Assembly (NCBI GenBank): GCA_905233805.1
Contig: CAJOER010000063.1
Coordinates: forward strand, 1 to 6,043
DNA: 6,043 nt
Source: an uncultured Eubacterium sp.
GTDB taxonomy: Bacteria; Bacillota; Clostridia; Oscillospirales; Acutalibacteraceae
Direction: 5' to 3'
The position numbers were made by a program, and so were the translations under genes. This document shows positions 1 to 5,001 of the stretch, in pieces. The stretch's first letter is position 1, and each line of letters starts with the position of its first letter. The notes under the pieces are model-generated. The model had not been told where the DNA came from, searched no databases, and saw only the letters and a list, made by a program, of their open reading frames with translations.

Positions 1-90
1 GGGAATCGAAACGAACTCCAAGAAGGCTGCAAAGCAGACTGATTGGGAGAAAGCTCCTGCGGAGCTTTCGATAGCTGAGAAGAGATTCCC
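1..90 (+). other. Left-edge element: foldable RNA or 3' end of an upstream gene
   Basis: The function is not recognised. The stretch can fold as a branched RNA. GGGAATC (1-7) pairs with GATTCCC (84-90). CTCCAA (16-21) pairs with TTGGGAG (43-49) with one bulge, enclosing CTGC-AAA-GCAG (27-37). AAAGCTCC (50-57) pairs with GGAGCTTT (61-68). The unpaired parts are purine-rich, as in structured RNAs, and a terminator hairpin follows at 107-124. Alternatively, frame 2 is open from the left edge to a TAA at 185-187 (61 codons) and contains GGSKKDDLSVVF, which resembles the C-terminal strand of PP2C-type phosphatases. Against coding, that frame runs through the terminator and into the antisense of the next gene, and it uses many G-ending codons unlike the other genes here. 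I slightly favour an RNA or leader. It matches no riboswitch, tmRNA, SRP or RNase P consensus that I can recall. Confidence 0.35.
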
Positions 91-100
91 CGGTGGGTCA

Positions 101-129
101 AAAAAAGACGACCTTTCGGTCGTCTTTTT
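101..129. terminator. Bidirectional intrinsic terminator
   Basis: A perfect 7-bp stem, GACGACC (107-113) with GGTCGTC (118-124), is flanked by A6 on the left and T5 on the right. Read on the minus strand, the loop is a GAAA (GNRA) tetraloop followed by a U6 tract, and it lies only 8 bases past the stop codon of the minus-strand gene 137-1045. It is therefore a strong terminator for that gene. On the plus strand the loop is TTTC followed by T5, so it can also end whatever enters from the left edge. Confidence 0.9.
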
Positions 130-136
130 ATATACT

Positions 137-1045
137 TTATTTTACTACGATTTTAACTGTTACTTTCTTAGTCTTCGGCAGATATAAGCCTTTGCCGGCT
201 GCCTTAACTTTAACTACTACTTTGTATTTGCCTTTCTTAAGACCTTTTTTAATTTTGATTTTACCGTTCTTCGCTACTGCAATTTTAGCGTTTCCTTTAA
301 CTTTCGCAAAGGTAACCTTGCCTTTTGCTTTCTTTACAGAGATAGCTTTTTTGCGTGAGAATGACTGTGCTTTCTTTGCCTTTGCTTTTACGGTTTTGCC
401 TTTTGCAACAAGGGTATTCTTCTTACCCTTTGCGTTACATCTCTTGCATTTCTTGGTCTTCTTGTCCAAGCTATGGCCGAGAGGCTTGATGTCTTCAATA
501 ATTTCAGTTTCGGTGTCGAATCCAAGTTCGGACTTTGCGATATATTTTGTGCTGCCCCATTTTGTGCAGGTAGCTTTTTTAACTGTTTTTTTCTTCGGGG
601 TAATCTTTTCTTTTACGGTTTTGCCGCAACGCTTGCAAACGCCCTTGCATGTGCAGATATTATCCGCGCTCCAATTAACCTCGTATTCAGCGAGTTCGCC
701 TTTGCCGAAATCGTGCTTGAGAGGCTCAATGTCTTCAAGAATTTCAAATTCCTCATCAAAGCCATCTTTGAATGTTGCGGTGTACTTTGTCTCGCCCCAT
801 TTTGTGCAAGTGGGTTCTTTATATACCGAAGGTACGCCTTCTACGGTTTCGGTAACAGTCTGACCGCATCCCTTACAAACTCCTTTGCAGGTACATACGT
901 TGTTTTGGTCCCAGCTTACTTCATATTCAGCAAGTTCGCCCGTGCCGAAATCGTGATGATGTTCTTCTGCATTTACTGCAAGCGGAACAGCGACAGCCGT
1001 TACTGTCATAATAAGTGATAATAAAATTGATAACGTCTTTTTCAT
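137..1045 (-). CDS. Secreted protein with two 80-aa Cys/His repeats and a Lys-rich C-terminal domain
   Basis: This 302-aa exported protein is of unknown function. Residues 1-26 are a Sec signal peptide: MKK, a hydrophobic core, and a likely cleavage after VNA at A26. Two direct repeats of exactly 80 residues follow (31-110 and 111-190). Each starts HDFGxGELAEYEVxW, then has a CTCKGVCKxCG cluster (Cys 51, 53, 57, 60 and 131, 133, 137, 140), and ends with TCTKWGxTKY (Cys 80, 160) and a PLxH junction. A short third start, HSLD...CKRC (191-203), breaks off. CTxxG...Y...H and CxxCG units of this kind are common in secreted proteins of gut Clostridia. Residues 209-302 are extremely Lys-rich and end in alternating beta-type VKVKxxG and VTVKIVVK; they resemble the Ig/cadherin-like modules of such proteins. 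There is no LPXTG motif, dockerin or enzyme domain. The ATG at 1045 is supported by AAAAGGAG at 1052-1059. The Cys clusters could bind Zn or form disulfides, but this is not shown. Confidence 0.9.
   Translation of the reverse strand: MKKTLSILLSLIMTVTAVAVPLAVNAEEHHHDFGTGELAEYEVSWDQNNVCTCKGVCKGCGQTVTETVEGVPSVYKEPTCTKWGETKYTATFKDGFDEEFEILEDIEPLKHDFGKGELAEYEVNWSADNICTCKGVCKRCGKTVKEKITPKKKTVKKATCTKWGSTKYIAKSELGFDTETEIIEDIKPLGHSLDKKTKKCKRCNAKGKKNTLVAKGKTVKAKAKKAQSFSRKKAISVKKAKGKVTFAKVKGNAKIAVAKNGKIKIKKGLKKGKYKVVVKVKAAGKGLYLPKTKKVTVKIVVK
476..955 (-). repeat. Two tandem 240-bp in-frame repeats within the secreted protein gene
   Basis: The copies are 716-955 (protein residues 31-110) and 476-715 (residues 111-190). 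The period is exactly 240 bp: for example, GCCCCATTTTGTGCA recurs 240 bases apart near 554 and 794, and GCCGAAATCGTG recurs near 705 and 945. The copies have diverged mostly at the central and C-terminal residues, while the Cys clusters and the HDFGxGELAEYEV start are kept. This points to an internal duplication followed by selection on the Cys frame. A partial third start, with no full copy, follows toward 437. Confidence 0.85.
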
Positions 1046-1087
1046 AATTTTCTCCTTTTTGATTAATGTGAGTTATCCTGCAACACT

Positions 1088-1117
1088 ATAATAGCACAAA
1101 TTACCCGTTGAAGTCAA
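1088..1117 (-). promoter_or_regulatory. Promoter of the secreted protein gene
   Basis: Read on the minus strand there is a -35 TTGACT (1112-1117), an 18-bp spacer and a -10 TATTAT (1088-1093). The predicted transcript start is near 1081, giving a leader of about 36 bases with AAAAGGAG before the ATG at 1045. The -35 box lies only 3 bases beyond the U-tract of the preceding gene's terminator, so the gene is transcribed independently of the 95-aa gene upstream of it. Confidence 0.7.
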
Positions 1118-1120
1118 ATT

Positions 1121-1146
1121 AAAAAGAGCATTAAAAATTAATGCTC
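1121..1146 (-). terminator. Intrinsic terminator of the 95-aa membrane protein gene
   Basis: A 9-bp perfect stem, GAGCATTAA (1126-1134) with TTAATGCTC (1138-1146), has a 3-base loop. On the minus strand it is followed by T5 (complement of 1121-1125). It lies 14 bases after the stop codon at 1160, ending that gene before the promoter of the secreted protein gene. Confidence 0.85.
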
Positions 1147-1159
1147 CTTTTATTATTAA

Positions 1160-1447
1160 TTACGCCGCTAAATCGTAGTATTCTCTCTGTGCCTGTTCAA
1201 ATTTTGCGCGCCTTTCAATTCTGCGCTGTTCGTTCTTTTCTTTTTCTTTATCGTTCTTACCTTTAATGATAAGAAACACGGCGCCTGTTACAAGGTATAC
1301 GGTAATTTCTGTTACAAATAAAATGTGCATTCCCTCAGGTGATAACGCCGTAAAAAGTCTGAAGGGAAGGGCAAGCGCGGCAAAGCCTGCCGCAAGTGTA
1401 ATAAGTGACATCAAAATTCCTTTAATAATCGCTTTTATCTTTTTCAT
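1160..1447 (-). CDS. Small two-helix membrane protein, unknown function
   Basis: This 95-aa protein is not recognised. It has a basic N-terminus (MKKIKAIIKG) and two hydrophobic segments at about residues 10-34 (ILMSLITLAAGFAALALPF) and 42-61 (ILFVTEITVYLVTGAVFLI). A highly charged cytoplasmic-type tail follows (about 62-95), rich in Lys, Glu and Arg, likely helical or coiled, and ending EYYDLAA. The positive-inside rule suggests that both ends are in the cytoplasm. The start at 1447 is firm because AAAGGAGGA (1456-1464) sits 8 bases upstream. It is a single-gene unit with its own promoter and terminator, divergent from the ECF-like gene at 1658. Coding status is well supported by these signals and by the membrane-protein composition, but no function can be assigned. 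Confidence 0.8.
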   Translation of the reverse strand: MKKIKAIIKGILMSLITLAAGFAALALPFRLFTALSPEGMHILFVTEITVYLVTGAVFLIIKGKNDKEKEKNEQRRIERRAKFEQAQREYYDLAA

Positions 1448-1496
1448 AATTGTTTTCCTCCTTTGAATTTTGAAACATCTGTTTGCTTACATATAC

Positions 1497-1525
1497 ATTG
1501 TATATTCCCGATTACGCTTATGCAA
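1497..1525 (-). promoter_or_regulatory. Promoter of the 95-aa membrane protein gene
   Basis: On the minus strand there is a -35 TTGCAT (1520-1525), a 17-bp spacer and a -10 TACAAT (1497-1502). The predicted start is near 1490, with a leader of about 43 bases. The interrupted palindrome ATATAC-ATT-GTATAT (1491-1505) covers the -10 and the start site and could be an operator, but it is short and AT-rich. Confidence 0.55.
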
Positions 1526-1542
1526 TATGCCGCGGTGCTACT

Positions 1543-1582
1543 GTCCAATAGTTTGGACTCAGAATTTCAAAAATATTTTGAA
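1543..1582. repeat. Two adjacent inverted repeats in the divergent spacer
   Basis: GTCCAA-TAGT-TTGGAC (1543-1558) is a perfect 6-bp inverted repeat. TTCAAAA-ATA-TTTTGAA (1566-1582) is a perfect 7-bp one. Neither has a T-run that would make it a terminator in either direction. They lie between the two divergent promoters, with the second ending 18 bases before the -35 of the ECF-like gene, so they could be operator sites. No regulator is encoded in the window. Confidence 0.45.
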
Positions 1583-1600
1583 TATGCATTAAATTAGCTA

Positions 1601-1628
1601 TTGAATATTGAAAATAGTGTGTTATAAT
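1601..1628 (+). promoter_or_regulatory. Extended -10 promoter of the membrane protein/radical SAM unit
   Basis: There is a -35 TTGAAT (1601-1606), a 16-bp spacer and a consensus -10 TATAAT (1623-1628) with the extended TGt at 1620-1622. The predicted start is near 1635. The leader of about 23 bases is too short for a riboswitch. The gene has two Shine-Dalgarno-like runs, AAGGAGGA (1643-1650) and AGGAG (1651-1655), before the ATG at 1658. Confidence 0.75.
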
Positions 1629-1657
1629 ACTTATTAATATTTAAGGAGGAAGGAGTT

Positions 1658-2155
1658 ATGTACGCTAAAAAGCTCTCTGTTACGGGTATGTTTGCGGCGG
1701 TCATATTCGTTATGACCTTTTTTATAAAAATTCCCGTCACAAGCGGATACATACATTTAGGCGACGCGCTTATTTATCTCGGCTCGCTTATTATCGGCCC
1801 GTGGGCAATTCTTGCCGGCGCGATAGGCGAAGGCCTTGCGGATATTGCCGGCTCGTACGTAATGTACGCCCCTGCAACGGTAATAATTAAAGCGCTTATC
1901 GCCATTCCATTTGTGCTTATTTATAAGAAGGATAAGAATACGAAACTCCTTACCGTAAAAACTGCTTTAATGACCGTTATTTCGGGTTTTGTTACGGTGG
2001 GCGGATATTTCCTTGCGGATTTGATAATTGACAAGGCTTACGCCGTAGTTGATGTTCCCGGCAACGTAATTCAGGCAGCAGGCTCGGCGGTAATATTTAT
2101 ACTTCTTGCGCTTGCATTTGATAAAGCAAACGTAAAAAACAAGATAGGATTTTAA
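1658..2155 (+). CDS. ECF transporter S-component-like membrane protein (TIGR04002-like)
   Basis: This 165-aa integral membrane protein has about five hydrophobic segments (roughly residues 8-27, 36-65, 71-89, 99-124 and 135-155). The small, Gly/Ala-rich first helix (TGMFAAVIFVMTFF), the loop IPVTSGYIHLGDALIYLG and the GAIGEGLADIAG region are typical of substrate-binding (S) subunits of energy-coupling factor vitamin transporters. From memory, the protein matches the TIGR04002 family, which pairs with TIGR04100 radical SAM proteins. If it is an S component it would use a shared EcfAAT module encoded elsewhere, since no ATPase or EcfT is here. The substrate is unknown. It is the first gene of a two-gene unit with a strong AAGGAGGA ribosome binding site 7-8 bases before the ATG. 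The proximity to nadA might hint at a niacin-like substrate, but the two units have separate promoters, so this is weak. Confidence 0.88.
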   Translation: MYAKKLSVTGMFAAVIFVMTFFIKIPVTSGYIHLGDALIYLGSLIIGPWAILAGAIGEGLADIAGSYVMYAPATVIIKALIAIPFVLIYKKDKNTKLLTVKTALMTVISGFVTVGGYFLADLIIDKAYAVVDVPGNVIQAAGSAVIFILLALAFDKANVKNKIGF

Positions 2156-2158
2156 ATT

Positions 2159-2770
2159 ATGACGGATATTATTTATACGCTCGGCGGCGGAACATATTTT
2201 AATTTAACCAATAAATGCCCGTGTAACTGTGCCTTTTGCATTCGTTCAAGGGGCGAGGCAGTCGGCGAGGCTAAGCGCCTCTGGTTTGATAAAGAGCCAA
2301 CCTTTGAGGAAATTAAAAATGCGGTTGATTCATACGATTTCAGCAACGTAAAAAGCGCTGTATTCTGCGGATACGGCGAGCCTACCTGCGCCCTTGAAAA
2401 TCTTATTAAAACTGCAAAATATGTTAAAAGCATTAATCCTGACATAAAACTCAGAATAAATACCAACGGCCTTTCCGATTTAATTAACGGAAGACCGACC
2501 GCAAAGGAAATCTGCGAAGTTATTGATATTATTTCCGTTTCTCTTAACGAAACGGATTCCGAAAAATACGATAAGATAACGCGCAATATTTATCCCGTCA
2601 GGGCGTTTGACGCTATGCTTAGATTTACAAAGGACTGTGTTGACGAGGGCAACGAGGTAAGAATGACAGTCGTTGACGTTATCCCCGAGGAAGAGATTGA
2701 AAAATCGCGCAGAATCTGCGAATCCCTCGGCGCAAAATTCATCGTCCGCTCCTTCGACAGAGGACGGTAA
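2159..2770 (+). CDS. Radical SAM protein, TIGR04100-like (related to TatD-linked radical SAM proteins)
   Basis: This 203-aa enzyme binds a [4Fe-4S] cluster through CxxxCxxC (C20, C24, C27 in NKCPCNCAFC) and should cleave S-adenosylmethionine. Other core motifs are GYGEP (71-75, the 'GGEP' position that binds the SAM amino group), RINTNG (99-104) and the strand ISVSLNETD (125-133). The FCIR after the cluster, LWFDKEPT (41-48) and FCGYGEPT match what I recall of TatD-associated radical SAM proteins and the TIGR04100 family. It has only the core domain, with no SPASM or second cluster domain, and this length seems normal for the family. The reaction and substrate are unknown. It follows the membrane protein after 3 bases (TAAATTATG) with a weak AGGA at 2146-2149, suggesting translational coupling. 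That argues that the two work together, for example modifying or sensing what the membrane protein carries. Confidence 0.9.
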   Translation: MTDIIYTLGGGTYFNLTNKCPCNCAFCIRSRGEAVGEAKRLWFDKEPTFEEIKNAVDSYDFSNVKSAVFCGYGEPTCALENLIKTAKYVKSINPDIKLRINTNGLSDLINGRPTAKEICEVIDIISVSLNETDSEKYDKITRNIYPVRAFDAMLRFTKDCVDEGNEVRMTVVDVIPEEEIEKSRRICESLGAKFIVRSFDRGR

Positions 2771-2779
2771 GATTGACGG

Positions 2780-2808
2780 TTGATTTAAAAGTGAAAATAA
2801 TATATAAT
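2780..2808 (+). promoter_or_regulatory. Promoter of nadA-mnmA, running into the upstream terminator
   Basis: There is a -35 TTGATT (2780-2785), a 17-bp spacer and a consensus -10 TATAAT (2803-2808). The start is predicted at about 2813-2817, inside the left arm of the hairpin at 2810-2818. An alternative TTGACG at 2773-2778 would leave a 24-bp spacer, which is too long. The leader would be about 38 bases, ending in GGAGAAG (2842-2848) 7 bases after GGAG and before the ATG at 2853. Confidence 0.7.
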
Positions 2809-2809
2809 A

Positions 2810-2840
2810 GGCATTACAGATTTTGTAATGCCTTTTTATT
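2810..2840 (+). terminator. Intrinsic terminator of the radical SAM unit, overlapping the nadA transcript start
   Basis: A perfect 9-bp stem, GGCATTACA (2810-2818) with TGTAATGCC (2824-2832), has a 5-base loop and is followed by TTTTTATTT. It lies 39 bases after the radical SAM stop codon. RNA entering from upstream can form the hairpin. RNA started at the nadA promoter would lack most of the left arm and could not form it. Alternatively, the same inverted repeat could act as an operator over the start site. Confidence 0.85.
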
Positions 2841-2852
2841 TGGAGAAGAATT

Positions 2853-3767
2853 ATGGCTATTAAAGACGTTCAGGAACAGATTATAAAACTGAAAAAAGAA
2901 AAGGATATTTGTATTCTTGCTCACTGTTACCAATCTCCCGAAATACTTGAGGTTGCCGACTTTACGGGGGACAGTTTTGCCCTTTCCGTAGAGGCGTCGA
3001 AGGTTGAGAATAAAACCGTTATTATGTGCGGCGTGCGTTTTATGGCTGAAACCTGTAAAATCCTTTCGCCCGAAAAGACGGTTATTCTTTCAAATCCCGA
3101 CGCGGGCTGCCCTATGGCGGAGATGATTGAACCCGAGCTTTTAGCACAGGTTAAGGAGCAGTATCCCGAACATACAGTAGTAGCATACGTAAACACGACG
3201 AGCGAGCTTAAAACCCTCTGCGACGTTTGTGTAACCTCTTCTTCGGCGCTTAATATCTGTTCTAAGCTTGAAAGCGATAAAGTGCTTTTTATCCCCGATA
3301 TTAACCTCGGAACGTGGATTAAAGAGCAGCTCCCCGATAAAGAATTCAAACTCGTCAACGGCTGCTGCCCGACTCACGCTAAAATGAGCAAAGACGACGT
3401 TTTGAAGGCAAAGTCCGCTCATCCCGAGGCGCTTCTTCTCGTTCATCCCGAATGCAGAAAAGAGGTCGTTGAACTTGCCGATTACGTAGGTTCGACTACG
3501 GGAATTATGAGCTACGCAAAGAAGAGCGATAAAAAAGAATTCATTATCGGAACGGAGAATTCAATCGTAACTCATTTACAGCTTGAATGTCCCGATAAGA
3601 GCTTTTATCCGCTTTCAAAAGATTGTATATGCCATAATATGCAGGCGACTACTCTTGTTGACGTGCTAAACTGCTGTAAGGGTACGGGCGGCGAGGTTAT
3701 CGAGCTTGACGAGGACGTAAGACTTAAAGCAAAGCACTGCATTGATAAAATGATTGAACTGGGTTAA
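2853..3767 (+). CDS. nadA: Quinolinate synthase NadA
   Basis: NadA condenses iminoaspartate with dihydroxyacetone phosphate to quinolinate, the second step of de novo NAD synthesis, using an oxygen-sensitive [4Fe-4S] cluster in the cytoplasm. The 304-aa length fits the short NadA type (Thermotoga-like, about 300 aa). The three-fold pseudo-symmetric domains are intact. AHCYQ (23-27) holds the substrate-binding His and Tyr. The cluster ligands by family position are C59 (MCGVRFMAE), C172 (GCCPTH) and C260 (CHNM). The hallmark DAGCPMAE (83-90) and TTSELK (115-120) are present, as is the STTGIM region (214-219). Extra cysteines (C171, C258) flank two of the ligands. The start is supported by GGAG at 2842-2845. 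It is the first gene of a two-gene unit with mnmA, 3 bases apart. nadB and nadC are not in the window, so the iminoaspartate source and the next step must be encoded elsewhere. I see no recognisable NiaR site. Confidence 0.97.
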   Translation: MAIKDVQEQIIKLKKEKDICILAHCYQSPEILEVADFTGDSFALSVEASKVENKTVIMCGVRFMAETCKILSPEKTVILSNPDAGCPMAEMIEPELLAQVKEQYPEHTVVAYVNTTSELKTLCDVCVTSSSALNICSKLESDKVLFIPDINLGTWIKEQLPDKEFKLVNGCCPTHAKMSKDDVLKAKSAHPEALLLVHPECRKEVVELADYVGSTTGIMSYAKKSDKKEFIIGTENSIVTHLQLECPDKSFYPLSKDCICHNMQATTLVDVLNCCKGTGGEVIELDEDVRLKAKHCIDKMIELG

Positions 3768-3770
3768 ATT

Positions 3771-4826
3771 ATGAAAAAAGCAATAATTGCTATGAGCGGC
3801 GGCGTCGATTCCGGCGTAGCCGCTTATTTTATGAAGGACAGAGGTTTTGACTGCGTTGGCGCTACCATGAAGCTCCACGACGGCGACCTCTCATATATCG
3901 GCGATAAAACGTGCTGCTCGCTTGACGACGTCGAGGACGCAAAGGCGGTTGCGCGCAGACTCGGTATGCCTCATTACGTATTGAATTTCAAGGAAGATTT
4001 TGAAAAGAAGGTAATTGACAAGTTTATTAAAACTTATGAGCAGGGTGGTACTCCCAACCCGTGTATTGACTGTAACCGCTTCCTCAAGTTTGAAAAGCTT
4101 ATGAATACCATGTACGAGCTCGGCTGCGATTACGTCGTAACCGGTCATTACGCGCGTATTGAGGAAAAGGACGGCAGGTTTTATCTTAAAAAGGGAATTG
4201 ACTCTTCCAAGGACCAGAGCTACGTTTTATATTCCTTAACTCAGGAGCAGCTATCTCATACGCTCTTCCCGCTCGGTGAATATACCAAAAAAGAAATAAG
4301 GGAAATTGCCGAAAGAGAAGGCTTTATTAACGCGAAAAAGCGGGAGTCGCAGGATATATGCTTTGTTCCCGACGGCGACTATGCTGCGTTTATAAAAAAA
4401 ATTACGGGCAGAAAGTACCCCTCGGGACAGTTCCTTGATAAAGACGGTAACTCACTCGGAACTCACTCGGGAATAATCAATTATACAATCGGCCAGCGTA
4501 AAGGACTCGGCGTTGCCGCTGGTCATCCCGTATACGTTATTAAAAAAGATTTGGGGAATAATACCGTTATCCTCGGCTCAAACGAAGATTTGTTCAGCGA
4601 TTACCTTGAAGCTGAAGATTTCAACTGGATAATTGAAAAGCCGGCAGGGGAAATATCCTGCTTCGCAAAAACGAGATACAATATGAAGGAGCAGCCCTGT
4701 AAGGTTTGGATTGACAAAGACAGGGTATGTGTAAAATTTGATATTCCTATTCGTGCGATAACTCCTGGACAGGCGATTGTATTATATGACGGCGACCTCG
4801 TTCTCGGCGGAGGAACCATTATATAA
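3771..4826 (+). CDS. mnmA: tRNA-uridine 2-sulfurtransferase MnmA
   Basis: MnmA activates the wobble U34 of tRNA(Lys, Glu, Gln) with ATP and replaces O2 by sulfur to give s2U, using persulfide derived from a cysteine desulfurase. The PP-loop ATP-binding motif SGGVDS is at residues 9-14. TPNPCIDCN (94-102) holds the catalytic C101 (E. coli Cys102 position). TGHYAR (124-129), SKDQSY (146-151) and ESQDICFVPDGDY (192-204, C197 as the second active-site Cys) are all present. The C-terminal part has GQRKGLG (241-247), the AKTRY element (299-303) and a beta-barrel ending in GGGTII. The 351 aa are full length, and the TCCSLDDVEDAKAVARRLG segment (47-65) is typical of clostridial MnmA. It starts 3 bases after nadA in TAAATTATG with no clear Shine-Dalgarno sequence, so translation is probably coupled to nadA. 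A weak terminator follows. Confidence 0.97.
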   Translation: MKKAIIAMSGGVDSGVAAYFMKDRGFDCVGATMKLHDGDLSYIGDKTCCSLDDVEDAKAVARRLGMPHYVLNFKEDFEKKVIDKFIKTYEQGGTPNPCIDCNRFLKFEKLMNTMYELGCDYVVTGHYARIEEKDGRFYLKKGIDSSKDQSYVLYSLTQEQLSHTLFPLGEYTKKEIREIAEREGFINAKKRESQDICFVPDGDYAAFIKKITGRKYPSGQFLDKDGNSLGTHSGIINYTIGQRKGLGVAAGHPVYVIKKDLGNNTVILGSNEDLFSDYLEAEDFNWIIEKPAGEISCFAKTRYNMKEQPCKVWIDKDRVCVKFDIPIRAITPGQAIVLYDGDLVLGGGTII

Positions 4827-4848
4827 ATGGAAATACTGTAAGAATCCG

Positions 4849-4869
4849 GCACAATATATTGTGCATTTT
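4849..4869 (+). terminator. Probable weak terminator after mnmA
   Basis: The 16-base perfect palindrome GCACAATATATTGTGC (4849-4864) can form a 6-bp stem with a TATA loop, followed by ATTTT. It lies 22 bases after the mnmA stop. The U-tract is short, so termination may be incomplete. A perfect palindrome of this size could also be a protein binding site. Confidence 0.55.
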
Positions 4870-4942
4870 GAATAAAAAGTTAACAAATCGTTTCGAGTAA
4901 CACATAAATATGAATATTTTTTAAATTTTAGACAGTTTACCC

Positions 4943-4971
4943 TTGATTTTATTATCGAGTAGTGATATATT
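4943..4971 (+). promoter_or_regulatory. Extended -10 promoter of the 51-aa peptide gene
   Basis: There is a -35 TTGATT (4943-4948), a 17-bp spacer and a -10 TATATT (4966-4971) with TGa at 4963-4965 as an extended -10. The predicted start is near 4978, with a leader of about 24 bases that contains AAAGGGAGG. The spacer 4870-4942 before it is AT-rich and shows nothing else recognisable. Confidence 0.7.
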
Positions 4972-5001
4972 ATGTTTGTATTATAAAGGGAGGTATGGGC
5001 T

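Noticed and set aside
34..44. GCAGACTGATT shared by the left edge and the end of the 51-aa gene (5149-5159), suggesting a second copy of the peptide gene
   Set aside because: Only 11 bases match; the preceding codons (GCK versus GYF) and the following sequence differ, so it is probably chance.
93..863. A long plus-strand frame (256 codons) opposite the secreted protein gene
   Set aside because: It begins at the terminator hairpin, has no ribosome binding site and is the antisense of a gene with a signal peptide, clear repeats and its own promoter. Its Phe-rich composition comes from Lys codons read backwards.
1266..1466. A 66-codon plus-strand frame opposite the 95-aa membrane protein gene
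   Set aside because: It is the antisense of a gene with a strong AAAGGAGGA site, promoter and terminator, and has no ribosome binding site of its own.
1629..1657. A vitamin riboswitch before the S-component-like gene
   Set aside because: The predicted leader is only about 23 bases and holds little beyond the ribosome binding site.
2810..2832. The inverted repeat before nadA as a NiaR (niacin repressor) site
   Set aside because: It does not match the NiaR motif as I recall it, and the T-rich tail makes a terminator the simpler reading. An operator role cannot be excluded.
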